Under the pieces are notes generated by a model that did no database searches, was not told where the DNA came from, and was given only the letters and a program-made list of their open reading frames with translations. From positions 571,356-635,355 of the forward strand of contig SSNP01000145.1 in assembly GCA_006937955.1 (NCBI GenBank): a stretch of 64,000 nucleotides of DNA, given 5' to 3'. Positions 34,401-47,135 of the stretch are shown here, piece by piece. The DNA is from Pachypanchax playfairii (taxonomy: Eukaryota; Chordata; Actinopteri; Cyprinodontiformes; Aplocheilidae). The translations under genes and the position numbers were made by a program. Each line of letters begins with the position of its first letter. Position 1 is the stretch's first letter.

Positions 34401-36041
34401 TTTAACAGTGCTGCTACTCCTGAGAACTTTAGACACTGCGTAGAGACAATCTGGTGGATGGAGATAATAATTTTGCTGATGTGTTCATTAAAATGCAAAC
34501 TTCAGTGACAAAAAAAAAAAGGTACAAAGTAAAAATGACTGTATAATTTAGCAGAATTTCTTGTACTTAAAAGCGCTGAAGCCATTAGTGCCTGCAAATG
34601 TGAGTGTTTGTGACAATTTCAGGTAGTGTGAGAAGATGAGGGAAAAACAAGAGGTTGGAATAATTCAAAAAAGAACAAAGAAATAACGAAAAAGGTGTAG
34701 GATTAAATGTATATTTTTAAGAAACAGAAAAACATTTTATAACCAGTGGGGTTTGCAAAGAAATAAAAAAATCTGATTGTCTTCATGTTGCCTTGGTTAA
34801 AGAAAGAAGGGATGCACAGAAGTCTGAACTCTTTTGATGAGTAAATGCACAGAGGTGGAACGTCAGGAGGTTAACTGCTCATTGAAGATGCTGGACAAAT
34901 TTAAAGTCTTTCTTCTTCTTTTGCTAAAAAATTACTTGCAATACTGCTAATAATGTGTGTAAATATGAGCAGTTGAGACCTTGACTTGAGCTCTTGGCTA
35001 AAAAGTCTGCAAATACTTCAAGAAAAAAAAAAAATCTCTATCCTCAGCTTGAAGAAAACCAGACGAGATGCAGCTCTTATCTCTTTGTCACAACGGCTTG
35101 CCTGATACGGTTCTCCTCATCTCCCACTCCCCTCAACCATCAGCTATCTCTTTGTCCCTTCTTGGCCACTTGACTAAAACCCCAGTAAGGGTAGGAAACT
35201 CATTCACTCTCAACTCATACATTTGATCGAATAGGCTGTTGTCAAGGCTTTTGAAAGGGCTCCCGGCCCAGTGAGGAAGTCAGTCAGGGTAAGGGCGGGC
35301 AACAGAGGATGTGGAGGAAAGTGGTGTCAATGGGAACTAGAGTTAGTGAGTGGGGTGGGGGAATAGAGTAAGAGAGGGAGAGGAAGGGTGTGGAAATTGA
35401 GAGTAACAAGGGAACATTGGGAAATGAAACAAGATTCAGGAGACTTGTGTTCCAGAACAAAGATCAAATCTAATGTCTAGAGGCTAAAGCTGAGATATGT
35501 TGACTTTCTCAAAGTGATGTCAGCATCCTAATCCTGATTCTACCTCCTCCAGCAGGGGGCCAGAACAGCTTCCCACCACCTTTCCACCTGCTACAACCTT
35601 CCCTTTGAAGTTTCACTAGAGGCTGCTTGCTGATGAAGCACCACAGCAGGACATGATATACATCATTACTGCTTTTCTAAGATAAAAAAATTTTCACATC
35701 CAAACAAAGACACATAAAAAGGTTCTCTGAGACTGTATGTAACCTGTATCAACATGTAGTCACCAGATACAGTTCTTACAAGGTGAGTCTGATGGTTCTG
35801 TTTGTTCATTGATGATAAAACGAGGCATATAAGGAAATTATCTGATTAGGTAACACATAGTGGAAGTTGTGTGTGTATATGGTATAAAAAAAACTTCCTC
35901 CACTTAGGATGACAATCCAACCACTACATATTGAAATGAAGCTGGATATCAATAAGTTTGGAAAATCTCCTTTAGCTTGATGGCAATCATAAAACTGCAA
36001 TGACTTGAGTGTTCAGCAAAAAGGTTTTCTAGGCTAATTTC

Positions 36042-36582
36042 TAGGGCTGGGTATCACTCCTAATTTCCTGAATCGATTCGATTCGATTCACAAGAGCAAA
36101 AATTTATTCGATTTCGATTCGATTCAATATCGATTATTTTTTCAGATATTTCTGTCACATTAGTATTTCTTGAATATCAGACATTCGTAGATGGCAATTT
36201 TTATGAAATGCTGAAGCAGCCTTTCAACAGTGCGTATTTTATATACATGTAATATTCATTAAAAATATCCAGAAGCAGTGGCATGTGGCATAACTGTAAC
36301 AAAAGGAAATGTATATTTTACTACTACTACTACTGTCATTTAGCAGACGCTTTTATCCAAAGCGACTTACATTGAGAGAACATACAAGCAAGAAATCAAA
36401 GAGAAGGAAACAATATAAGGAGGCGGACTGTTTGGAGTCCAGTTTAATTCCGACGCTGATACATCATGTTTATCATTTTTTTTTTTTTTTTTAAATCGAT
36501 TTAGTGCTTTATGAATCGATTATCGATTTTTTATTCTTAAATAGATTTAAATCGATTAATCGATTTTTTAAACCCAGCCCTA
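36042..36582. mobile_element. Non-autonomous hAT MITE
   Basis: A perfect 8-bp duplication CTAATTTC lies at 36034-36041 and 36583-36590. Ends TAGGGCTGGGTATC and (reversed) TAGGGCTGGGTTTA are inverted. Both flanks inside hold runs of ATCGATTC/AATCGATT words, so the arms can pair over a long distance. A different repeat scrap is inserted at about 36337-36374. Confidence 0.85.
36337..36374 (+). repeat. Fragment of a widespread fish repeat
   Basis: CATTTAGCAGACGCTTTTAT and then CCAAAGCGACTTACA is a word seen in very many fish genomes. Only about 38 bp are present, preceded by a short ACT run. I cannot name its parent element with certainty. Confidence 0.5.
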
Positions 36583-39500
36583 CTAATTTCTTCATTTCCA
36601 CATCATTAAAGTTCCCACAAAGATCCTCCAGCATGTGGTCTTAACTGTACCACACCAGAACCCAACCATAGCATGACACTAGGATCATGTCAGGATGCAA
36701 ATAGCAGGATGACGATATTGGGTAATTCAGTTACAGCCTAGTCCTGGTACACACAGGTCACGTGTCATAGATACCCTTCACCTCCACCCAGGCCCTCAAA
36801 CATGTAGCCAACAAATCTTTTGCAGCAAGTCTATATTTTCTTTTTTTTAAGTGCTTTGATTGAAAATACAGGTTTTATTGTTTTTCTTATAATAAATTTC
36901 CAGCCAGTGAACAGGGAAATTAGTCTATGCAAAGCAATGGGGGTGCAAAAGTCTGCAAAAAAAGCCTCACAACAAGAGCCTCCCCACTACCTGAGCACCA
37001 CAGCTAAAATTCTAGGGGAAACACTGTTAGTATTATGTATATATTATGTCCTGCATTATTAAGGTTTGGAAAATTTTTTGCATGTCTTACTCTCAAACCA
37101 AACAGTTGTAACATGTCCATCAACAGCACTGCATCGTTGTGAAACGCCACTGGAAGAGAGACTGAACCTCTCAATTGTGAATCGTTTTGGACTAAAGTGT
37201 CTAAAATGGAAATGTAATGTAAATGAAGCTGATGCTGAAGTTGATGAGGTGCCAGAGCTGCAGACTGCAGCAGTAAAAGCAGCTTCAGAACCTTCCCGAG
37301 GGTGTTTAATCTATGACTGATGGATGTACGACTGAGACAACAATTGCAATTATCATCATCATCATCTCTGTAAAACATTCATCATTACCATCAACATAAT
37401 AGTTATCTCCCTCCATCACCAGTTGGCCATTATCACAAAAATAATCACTCCTGTGCACGTGCACACACAAATAACCTGCGGTATGCGCATGAAGACGTGC
37501 AGACACAATCAACAGTACCTTTATATAAACACGCACGGCGACAATCACACACTCAAAGTTCACATTAATACATATTGATGTATCAGCTCATCTGCATAGC
37601 TAAAGCAGCCCAGCACCAGGCGCTTTAAGCCTCTGGCTAATCGGGCCCTGGATGGAAAGCTTACCGCCTCAGCAGCTGCAAGTCTCCCAAGTTAACCCAG
37701 CCATGTCCAATGGCTGACACAGAAATTAAAGGTGCTAACACATTTCACACATTGCATTTCTCTGGGGGATGACAATCCACTGCAAGCTCGGCTGCACGCG
37801 TCTGAGAGTGTCGACGAGGACATCTAAATTATTCATCGAAGGGCTGATTTACGTCGTTTCATATGTTGCATATTAAAGGCTTCGGGTGGCACCAGGACAG
37901 CAAAATGGTTTACGTAACTGGAAGTAACTAGGACTCCGTATGTTCCTCTGAGCACAAAAGCAGCTACAGTTTAAGGTTCTGTGTCATGCATGAGAAGAAC
38001 AGATTACACAAATGTACTTTTTTAGTGGAGAAACGCTGTGAACATGTGTGCCCACATTGTTTACGAGCAGCATATTTTAAATGTGATGCAACTTTCTAGA
38101 GGTGGAATGAAAGTATGAAGGACAGCAAGAGGAAATATGAGGAAGTGGAAAGTTTTAGCAGACAATACTCTGTGTCATTAGCATATTTTAAACACTGAGT
38201 TTACACTCTGCTCTTGACTTTGTACTGAAATTATAAACTCAGCTTTTTGCCGATCAAAGAGAATTTCTCATTTAAAATATATGCACATATTTCTATATAA
38301 TGTATGTGGAGAAAAGCCAATGAGTTGTGAACCAGAGATGATACATACTATTATAAATATATATTGTAGAGGGTTTTTAATGTATGTGTGTGTCCTGCAC
38401 AAACTGATGCATAAGTAGTTGGACATTTGTGCAAAATGTATTTCTTTCTAAGGCAAGACTTGCTAATCTTAACCAAGTTTATCTAATCTGCAAAGTGGAG
38501 TGAGGCTGAACTTTTGATTTATTATTCTGTGGAAGCTGGAGAAGGGTTTTGTCCTGAAATTCATTAACAGGTGCAGCACCACTCTCACAGCAACCTGAAC
38601 AAGACTTTGTGAATACTTGTAAATGGTTGAGGGATGAGATCGGGAGAAGCAATATAAAGTTAAACTGAAGTAAACAAAGAGAAAGACAATTAGGTCCCAG
38701 GTGCGACTCCTGATAGTCAATAACCTTAAAACTTTAACCAAAAAGCAGCTGAGTGATGAGTGCAGAGCTATTACATTTAAATCCTGTCACAGTCTGTCAA
38801 AATGAAGTGAAGGAAACTTTTTAGAGGCAAAGAACCTCAACTGTTGCACTTTGCAGCATCATGTTGCATCAGTCGATGCCGTTATGGCACAGTCTCCATG
38901 AACAAGAGTAACTACATAGAACATCTCATTATTTTCAAAAGTCACTTTCTTATTACTGTCAAAGTACATTTTTATTTGCCGTATTTTTTCAAGTAATTAA
39001 AAGAATTGAAGGGATATTTTAGATCGTATGAAGTGGGTTTCTGTTGAGTCTTTACTAGCAGTCAGTATCTTACCTGCAGCACATAACAGAGACTCGGGCT
39101 GTATCAGAGCAAAATAGAGTCAAATAAAACAACTCAAACCACTCATATTTCCAAATAATTTAAGAGAATAGTGTTACAGAATTTTACACAGCGTCACATC
39201 TGCATCAGACATGTATATAAACTAGGAACTCTTTCATTGCCATTAGCGAGATTATTTACACCACCATTTTGGATGGCAGTTTGCAGTCATGATGGAGCTG
39301 CTAAATACTTCTTGAGAACTTTCTAATTGTACTATCCATTCAGATGGTAATTTGAAGCACAGGGACATAGAAAAATTGTAGTTTCTTTGGTGGAAAAGTA
39401 GATCAAGTAGATAAAACTGATCGTCCTGGCGATCACACGCATGGAGGATTTGCTTGTCTTCAGCTACCTTTACCTCATACACTAGAAGACTCGTACCACA

Positions 39501-41430
39501 TTGGGACAAACCTAAAAGTTACAGGTCCCTTCACCAAGCTGACACACGGCTTGTTAAACTAATCAACAAGTTGTTTTTCTCTCTTCATCAGCAGATTGAT
39601 CCAAAAAATTATTTAGGAAACATTAATTTATGTGACTTCTTTTATTTAGGCGTTAATTTCTGTGATAATTGTAAATATGATACAAGTTTATATCATTTTG
39701 ATCTTTTTCTCTTACCTCTAAGTAGCTGCTTGTTTAATTAGCTGTAAATCTAACAGGCATCCCTGATACTCAGTATTTTAAATTTTTTAATTGCATCCTG
39801 AACATGTCATTTTCTATATTTAATCAGTTCATTACTTATAGGATAATATTCTAAAACAAAATCCATTATGATCTCATTCAATTTATTTATCTCTTAATTT
39901 GACTGACAATAAAAATCTAAAAAAAATAGACAACTTTATTGACATTTCAACTATAATCCAAGCTGAAACACACTGAATGGCCATTTGACAACAATATAAA
40001 ATAAATAATGCTGCTGTTAGATCTCATTTCCAAAAAAAAAAAAAAAAAAGACCATTTTATTTGGCGACAAAAATATTATATTTTCTACACGCAAATGATA
40101 CTTTTTCTTCCTAAAAGCTATTGTTTTGTTTTTTTGTTTGTCTTGATGTTTTTTGTATTATGCAGGAGGGAGACACTGACTTGCTGTAACTGGTATAATT
40201 CTCTTATTATGGGTTTGGATGAGAACAAGAGGCACAGAAAAGGATGAAGTGACGCAGGGATAAAGGCCCAGAGGCACAGTGTGCTACAAAAAGCAGTCTC
40301 CAGCTTATAATGGGAGGAAAAATGCATCAATCTCGCTCTCCGTCACTGTCTGTCTCCTATTATTCATCCACAGGCCTATTGCACTTTAGATGGAAGTCAT
40401 TTCAGAGAACTTGGAGAAAAAAGTTATCTGAAAAAAATAATCAAAAGGCAAAGACAGAAAGTGGAGTAGAGGTAGTCTCAGACCAGCGGTGAACGCCATG
40501 AAAGTTGGTAGAGGGATAGAGATGGACAGGGAGGATGAAGAGGGAGTGCACAGGGGTGAAGCTGGGGAGGACAGCAAGACACATTTGAGGCCACAGAATG
40601 TGAGAAGTGATGGTTAGATCCACCCTTCTTTCTCTGCGGTTGAGTGTAGCAGCAGCACGAAGCTGTTTGTGTGTTTAGTTTCAACCACAAGGTTGCTGTG
40701 ACCTAACTTGGGCTTTCTCAGACATTCCCAAAACCCCTGACTGGCTTCGGCTTATTGCCCTCATCATCGAGTCATGGACCAAGTATGTGCACATGTGTAG
40801 GGAAAAGATTCACACCAGGGGATTTTAAAGAGACCCCAGCCCTGTTCTCATGATACACGCTGGTCTTTAAGAACATCGGCTCTGCATTTAACAAGAGAGA
40901 CTCCGGTAACCTTGGCCATCCATTACCCTGTCTAAGAACAAAAGCTGTTCCACAGGGAGCCATTAGACGAATATAGCTCGGAAAAGGGAAGCGTCCAATA
41001 TACCAGATGGACTGCGCTTTATACCAGTTCCAGGGCTGGACAGTAGTCTCCCTGAGATCATTACTGTGGAGAGGAAATCAGGCTATACCAGGCAGTACAC
41101 ATGGAAAATATTCAGCATCAATGCTGGAGTCGATCAACAAATCCCAACTGCAGGTGGACACCGATTATTACTGAATTCCACGTGGACATCTGCATCTGTT
41201 TCATTAACTTGAATATAATAATAAATAAAACTCTGATGATAAACTTGAAGGGGCTCAGGAACGAGATCTCAGGTCATAGGTCAGAACCTCAGTGTAGGTA
41301 GCAACCATTGACAAATATAAAAGCAAAACACAGAAACTTAAGGTGGAAGGCAAAGCCAAAAAAGGATGTGTGCCCCCTAGTGGCTGGCTGCAGTATTATC
41401 TTTATGTCCTAAATAAATTAAAAACACCAT

Positions 41431-42050
41431 GGGTGTTTCTCAAAGCCAAGGAACCCTGCCTTGATGCCGTGGTCCCGCCCCGGTTGCCTCGGAGATACGT
41501 CATCGGGACCCGCCAAGGCGCGTTCCAATGTTCATGTGCTACGGAGGCATCTGTACTCCGTTTGCCTGCTGTTTAGCTAGCATACCAAGAATACATGGGA
41601 CGTGCCTTGATGCCTTCCCTCGGTCACAAATTTCCCAGAATACATTGCGGCATTTTCAAAAAATGGCGGTTGAGGAGCCGGCAGCAGCTACTTCAAAGGC
41701 AAATTTCCTGTTTAAATGTAAGATAACTGATTGTTGCTATCAGGCTTTTATTTAAAATGTTTTTTTTTTTTTAAATCCAAAGCAGTTATACGGTTTGTTA
41801 GTTGCTTTGTAGTTGCAGCTTCGGTGGCTCGAAGGTATTCGCTTGCACATTTATTTTATTTTTATTAACATTTTTAGCTCCATGGGCGATGGGCGGGGCG
41901 TAAACATTGTCAGCCAGTGAGTGAAGTCTGTTCCAATGTCCTCGTAAGCAAGACGTTTCCTCTACCAAGACAGTGCCTCGGTAAGCAAGATGCCTCGCCT
42001 ACTAAGGCAGTGCCTCGGTAGGCAAGGTTCCTTGACATTGTGAAACACCC
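41431..42050 (+). mobile_element. Harbinger-like element with a Myb-exon remnant
   Basis: Ends GGGTGTTTCTCAAAGCCAAG and (reversed) GGGTGTTTCACAATGTCAAG form an inverted repeat extending over at least 30 bp. Target duplications are unclear (CAT versus TAT next to the ends). The right arm contains about 30-bp internal repeats (CCTCGGTAAGCAAGATG and relatives, 41940-42030). Inside is a short first exon with a donor (41663-41717). Classification as PIF/Harbinger or ISL2EU is inferred from that exon and the ends. Confidence 0.55.
41663..41717 (+). pseudogene. First exon of a Myb/SANT-type transposon protein
   Basis: ATG (in AAAATGGCGG) opens MAVEEPAAATSKANFLFK and ends one base into a codon at donor GTAAGA (41718). 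A one-base phase T followed by GG would give Trp, matching the FKW start of Myb/SANT-like DNA-binding proteins carried by Harbinger-type elements. No second exon was found within the element, so the copy is internally deleted. Confidence 0.4.
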
Positions 42051-43779
42051 TATGACCCTGTGCAGGTGAGTGGGCGGGACTTTCAGGTCCAAAAATACAA
42101 CATGGCAGCTCCCATAACTGTGATATCTTACAAAGGAACTAGATGGAGACGCATTTCCCATCTTTAAATATGTTGATGGTCACAACATAACATCAGCCTG
42201 CAATGAATTTTCACAAACAGCAATAAAAAACACCACCTGAATGTAAAAACTGTCTGCAAATCAGCCTTTGAATATTTTATTAGAGAATTTAAAAGTTACT
42301 CCATCCTCTTAAAAGATACTCCAATGCATTCAACAACAGCACTGAGTAAAAGAGTGAGGCGACTGTGCAAGAGGGTCGAAAGCTGGAAAAAGCAGGAATT
42401 ATTACAATCCATCTCCTCTGCCGTTGCCACGCTTCCATCCTGTCAGAGGGAGAGAAGACAGTTTCACCCCAAAAAGACTGGAGACAGCTCTGAGCTTGAG
42501 TCCTGAGCTGTGAATTTGCATATGTTTTGCATAAGTAAAGCTGAGCTGAGCCTGGTTGCCAGTCTGACCATCAGTAAGCGCTGATGATGGTGCCTCCTGT
42601 CTCTTCCTGTCCCATATGGTTTCCACTGACTGGAGTTACAGCTGTACATCCTGGTTATAGAGCAGATAACACACTGTGTGTGCAGTGTGTACATATTTTA
42701 AGCAATGAACATCACATTTGTATCACTGTATGCATGTGTTTACATGTGTGTGAGTCACTGTGATAGTCTGTGTGTGTAGCAGTCTGTCTGTCTGTCCCGT
42801 GAGGTTGGACCGGGGGACTCACTGTCTGAGTTTGTTAGAGTGTGTTTCAGAGGGGGAATGGAGAGAGCTGAGGTGCAACACCTTGTTAATGTGACAGACA
42901 CAGGAAAACAGTCACACAGGGAATGAGTTGCTGTTGTCTACTTTGCTTGATGGCTTGACAGATGAAAGAAGAAGCAGCAGTTTGGTTTGTTAAGCCGAAC
43001 TCGAGTACGGTTTCCCAACAATTCGCCCTCAGATAAGCGCCTGGCAAAGACCTCAGGAACCAGCATTTTATCTAAGTGGACTTGTGCTATTATCCCTAGA
43101 GTGAATAGCCTGAGCTCCAATGAGACTCCTTTTCAAACTGAGGTGTCGGTGACTACATTGTGAAAAACAGTCATGATCTGTGTGACAGATTTGTGTCTAG
43201 GAAAGTTCAGCAGAGACACGAGTCAGTGACAGGAAAAACACAGCCAAGCTGGTACAGCGACAATGGAAACCACGAGCTGTGTTGTAGACAGTCTTTTCTA
43301 ACTAAACAGAAGTCATTCTTCAGAAAACTAGACTCCATCTATTTTAGTAGCTCTGCAAAAGTGCGCTTGTTTTAAAGGCATAATGTGTAAATTTTTAAAT
43401 ATTATGCTTTTTAAAAATAAAGTAATACAATAATTATAGAGCTAAACAACATATTGTTTCCATATTGGATTTATTTTAAAAATGTATTGATCTTTTTTAA
43501 ATATTTAATGGTCCAGTGAACTTGTAGTATTATAATACTATAATACTCATTTCTGCCACCCTGTGGTAATTATTGGAAGTGACTGGGTTGTGATTTGACT
43601 CATTACTGTCACCTGGTGTTAGAAATAAAAGCCATTAAATGTAAATTTCAGTAATGCAAAGTATATTGTATACAACACATCTTACATGCAGCTAATGTTT
43701 CCCAGTTAGCTATAAACACAAAACATAACAGGTACTGTTATCTGGAGTTAACTGAGCTTGATTGTAGTTCTGTTTAAAG

Positions 43780-44288
43780 CAGTGTTAATTTTGTTGAGTA
43801 AAATATTTCGTCATCATTTTAGTCACAAATATATTTTTGCGGACGAAAACGAAACGAAAACTAAAATAGACGGCCCTATTTGAGACGATTATTATGACTA
43901 AAATTATGTTGATTTTCGTTGACAAATAAAAGATGAGACGAAAATAGACAGCGACGAAATCCAATCAGAGGAAAAGAAAGATGCAGAGAGGAATCAGTCA
44001 AAACGCTAACAGGCGGGGCTACTGTGAAAAGAACCAATCAGAGCTCGGCTTATTGAGCGGTGAGCAGAGGCTTCCGTAGTTGTTTGAGATGCTCCCGGGA
44101 AGACGCCAGATGAAGAAAATGTCCATACTATATTGGAGTTGTTAAATTAATACTTCAGAAAATATACTTATTTTAGACTACGATTAAAACTAGTTTAGTG
44201 ACTAAAATTGTGACTAAAATTGAAAAGAATTTTAGTCAAAAGACTATGACTAAAACTAAATGAAAACTTCTTGCCAAAATTAACACTG
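43780..44288. mobile_element. Non-autonomous hAT MITE with perfect ends
   Basis: A perfect 8-bp duplication GTTTAAAG lies at 43772-43779 and 44289-44296. CAGTGTTAATTTTG and CAAAATTAACACTG are perfect inverted ends over 14 bp. The arms are rich in ACTAAAAT/ATTTTAGT words. The central part (43960-44110) has CCAATCAGA boxes and GC-rich sequence that look like a leftover promoter of the parent element. No ORF. Confidence 0.9.
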
Positions 44289-44814
44289 GTTTAAAGTGAT
44301 AGTACAAATCTTTTGATGTAGGGTTCAGTGGAAAGTAGGCAAACAGTAAGTATCTTACCTGCTGCAGATCGCTCTTAGAATAAACTCAGTTTGTAAAAGC
44401 AGAGGTTATCTCTGACATGATTCACAAGCTAGTGGCCTGCTGCATCTTAAAACAACTCCAACCTTAATGTCGTCTCAGTTCATTCAAAAACCATTTTATC
44501 AGCATTTACACTCAGAGTTGTGAAACAAAAACGTGCCGGTGTTTATAAGCAAATTCATTCTAATGTCAAATCAGAATCAGGGACAAAAGTGTTTTTAAAA
44601 TAAAAACAATCTAAAGTTGTTCTTTTAGCAGGGAAGGTGATGCATTTTTTTTACCCAAAAAGTGACTTTACAACCACATTCAGAATAAATTATTCAACCA
44701 CCATCAAACACAAGCTCCATGAGCAGCAAGCAAGAGGTCACATTAAAAATTCAACCAAATAACATCTCCTAAAAAAAATAGTGAATTATTAAAATTTTAA
44801 ATAAAGTTTATTAA

Positions 44815-45392
44815 AGAGGCCCTTCCAATAAAAACAGTTTTCCTGAGGTTTCTGTTGAATATTTTAGCTCCACAAGTGTTCTTACCTTCATAGTGGGTGT
44901 GAAAACAGGTCAACAAGTTCTCTTTTAGTTTTAATCTCTCAAACTACGCAGGTGGTGATAAAACCCGAGTTCTAACGGCCTGTATCTGTTTCATCACAAC
45001 TACTTTGTTCGTTAGTATTCGGCAGCTCCTGCAGTTTAAACCACGCCTAGCATGCTGCTGGCTAAAAGCTGTAGCATAAACACGTATCAAACTGGAAGAG
45101 ACAACGTCTGCTGTTGCCATGCGCAGCAGGGCAGGAAACAGTATACCTTGCTCTCATAGGCTACTTTGTTAGCCAATCTGAGTCCAGCAAATTCGAATAA
45201 TGAATATTAACGAGCTGCTGCCGAAGCTGCCTGACAGAACGAGTCGGAACCACCCGAATTTTGATGCAGACAGATTGAAAGGTCTGTTAATCAGTGTTTC
45301 CTGACGTTTTTTTAGATATAAAATGTTTCATATTACTGGTTAATACTTAAGAAATAACCACAAAGTCCTGAAATTTGTATGAAATGGCCTCT
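44815..45392 (+). mobile_element. R1 MITE, copy 3 (TTAA target)
   Basis: TTAA (44811-44814) precedes AGAGGCCC and GGCCTCT precedes TTGA (45393-45396), one base off TTAA. It lies only about 410 bp from the SNX29 exon at 45801 and has the same orientation as copy 1. It includes the full conserved middle (GGAAACAGTATACCTTGCTC). Confidence 0.8.
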
Positions 45393-45800
45393 TTGAATGT
45401 CCAGAGACTGAAGATCAGTCATATACACTGAGGTGATGTTGAAGACAAACAACAGAAACACAGAACTTTGAGTGTTTTGATTGACCACTTGAGTAAAGTT
45501 AAGAGGATAAAAAGCTCTGAACACAAAGCTGATGAACACCGGTGATGAGCTTTTGATGAGAAACCATTTTCACTGTTTGTCTTAATGAACTTTTAACTTC
45601 TTGTACGACTGTATATATTATTTCTGCTCTTTTTATTATTTCATAAAGAACATCATAGCACTCGTAATGGATTTGTCCTCTGGTTGGTGACTCATTATGA
45701 ATAAAACCTGCTGTATATCACAGTCAGGTTCAGATCAGCATATCCTGTTGAAATGACTGTTTTCGTCAAGGGAACAAAGGACGCTGCTAGCTGAGTGTAC

Positions 45801-45882
45801 CTGATAGACGTGGTAGGCGTTTGCAGCTCTGCCCTGCAGGAACACAGAGGGGATCCACACGTTGATGAGCGCACGATGAGCC
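45801..45882 (-). CDS. snx29: SNX29 exon: start of PX domain
   Basis: An 82-bp exon between acceptor ACACAG and donor GTACAC. The first base completes a codon begun in 46224-46279; the exon then encodes AHRALINVWIPSVFLQGRAA and NAYHVYQ, ending in phase 0. In SNX29 this RALINVWIPSVFL block is the first strand of the PX domain. It joins without a frame break to VYIRI in the exon at 19352-19492. Although small, its length, phases and sequence agree with the family. Confidence 0.93.
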
Positions 45883-46223
45883 CTGTGTGACACAAACAAC
45901 AAACGTCCTCAATGCCGTCGTCATTATCGCCGTCATTATCATTATCATTATCACTGGCAGCAGCAACATCAACAGTATGTGTCAGAGCTACACTCGGACT
46001 GCCTGCAGCAGATTAACACTTCCTTCCTGTTCAACTCCTTTTGATGTGGTTGTTTGATCAGATGTTCACAGTGGACATAGCTAGAGTTGCTAATGTTTTT
46101 CAAGCTGGTAATTTAGACAAATATATCATAAAAATAAAGTTATTTCACATGGAGGGAATAAAGATGTTTAAAAAACTGGAGAATGCAAAGGTGGGAGTTA
46201 ATAAAGAAGAGAAAAATTCTTAC
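45883..46223 (-). other. SNX29 short intron (341 bp)
   Basis: GT-AG intron between the linker and first PX exons. It holds a low-complexity CATTATCATTATCATTATC run near 45928-45955. I see nothing else in it. It is much shorter than its neighbours, so these two exons are probably spliced as a pair. Confidence 0.9.
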
Positions 46224-46279
46224 GTCTCAAAATCTGAGAGGCTCGGATCGTCTGACGTCTGACTTAAATCACCTGGAAC
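46224..46279 (-). CDS. snx29: SNX29 exon: linker before PX domain
   Basis: A 56-bp exon with a pyrimidine-rich acceptor (TTTTTTCCAG) and donor GTAAGA. It encodes VPGDLSQTSDDPSLSDFE plus two bases of a Thr codon. It continues RGP from the exon at 53848-53964 and leads into AHRALINVW. A Ser/Asp-rich linker here is typical of SNX29. A second possible acceptor six bases inside (46273) would drop two codons plus one base and break the phase, so 46279 is preferred. Confidence 0.9.
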
Positions 46280-46424
46280 CTGGAAAAAATGAGGGAGATT
46301 AAGACCATAAAGAGATGAAGAAAGGAAAACTAGATGTCTAATTCACATTATGTCCAAACTCATACACAAATACTATCACTCCATTTTGTTCTACTATGGC
46401 TGAGTCACAGATGGTCAAGGAGGG

Positions 46425-46720
46425 AAAGCCAGCACTTCCCCTCTCCAGCTCCACCTGAGGGATCCCAAGGCGTTACTGGGATTAAATATAATCCCTTCAG
46501 CTAATTCTGGTTCTAACTTGAGTCTCCCACCACCGAGACATATCCAGAGGGAGGTCGTCCTCAAAACCATTTCAGCTGACTCCCTTCAATGCAGAGAAGC
46601 AGAGGTTTAACACTGAGCTTGTCCTTCACATGGAGCTCCTCATCTTATCTTCAAGGCTGAGTGCAGTACCATACGGAAGCTTATTTCAGCCGCTTGTATC
46701 TGGAGCACATAGGTGAGTGT
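46425..46720 (-). repeat. Antisense LINE ORF2 C-terminal remnant
   Basis: Plus-strand words CCACCTGAGGGATCCCAAGG, GGAGCTCCTCATCTTATCTT and ATTTCAGCCGCTTGTATCTG are eroded forms of a common fish LINE segment. On the minus strand that segment encodes the RWxxxxxRLxWExxGIPxxEL end of the RT protein. Many substitutions and no open frame, so it is an old copy. Confidence 0.6.
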
Positions 46721-46974
46721 TGGAATGTAGACAAGCCTTAAATCGAGAGCTTTGCCTTTCAGCTCAGCTTCAGGGTAACAATAATAATCTGCTGCTCCTC
46801 TGTGGTTTGATGTTATGGTGCCTGTTAGCTAAACTAAAGCAAGATACTCCCTGAAGACTGCAGGAGGATGTGGTTACAATGTAAATATCCCTTTAAGTAC
46901 CTTATGTGTTCCCAGTGCATACTGGCCTGTAATATTTCATGTTCTATACCTGCTTGTACCTGCTAAGCGCTGCA

Positions 46975-47135
46975 CAGGGACTTGTCCCAATGACCAGAAG
47001 TCACTGAGCGAGGGGCGGGGCTACATCCCATCACCAGACCATCACAGGACCACATTCACACTCAAATCTAGTTAACCTATTGGAAACTAGCATACCTGGA
47101 GAAATGGAGGCACGATCAAGAAGACTCAAACCCAG
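46975..47135 (-). repeat. Degraded LINE-associated repeat
   Basis: CATTCACACTCAAATCTAGT, then AACCTATTGGAAACTAGCAT and CCTGGAGAAATGG recall a sequence common in fish genomes that follows the RTE-like LINE segment next to it. Strongly eroded. Identified from wording only. Confidence 0.4.

Larger units (their letters stand above)
19493..45800 (-). other. SNX29 intron, 26.3 kb
   Basis: The largest intron in the window splits the PX domain after its first strand. It holds most of the mobile elements described separately. Stretches with nothing I can support: 21280-25370, 29530-30970, 31460-36040, 36590-41430 and 42060-43770. They contain only low-complexity A/T and GA/CA runs and short ORFs without family resemblance. 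I see no RNA gene in them. Confidence 0.85.

Noticed and set aside
37004..37378. 124-codon minus-strand ORF and an 84-codon plus-strand ORF over the same bases
   Set aside because: Low-complexity start (ATC/ATG repeats), no recognisable family, no supporting splice sites.
45925..45960. ATT/ATC repeat in the short SNX29 intron as a possible functional element
   Set aside because: Simple low-complexity sequence with no further signal.
46273..46279. Alternative acceptor six bases inside the SNX29 linker exon
   Set aside because: It would need a different incoming phase, while the upstream exon ends in phase 0; VPGD also fits the family better.
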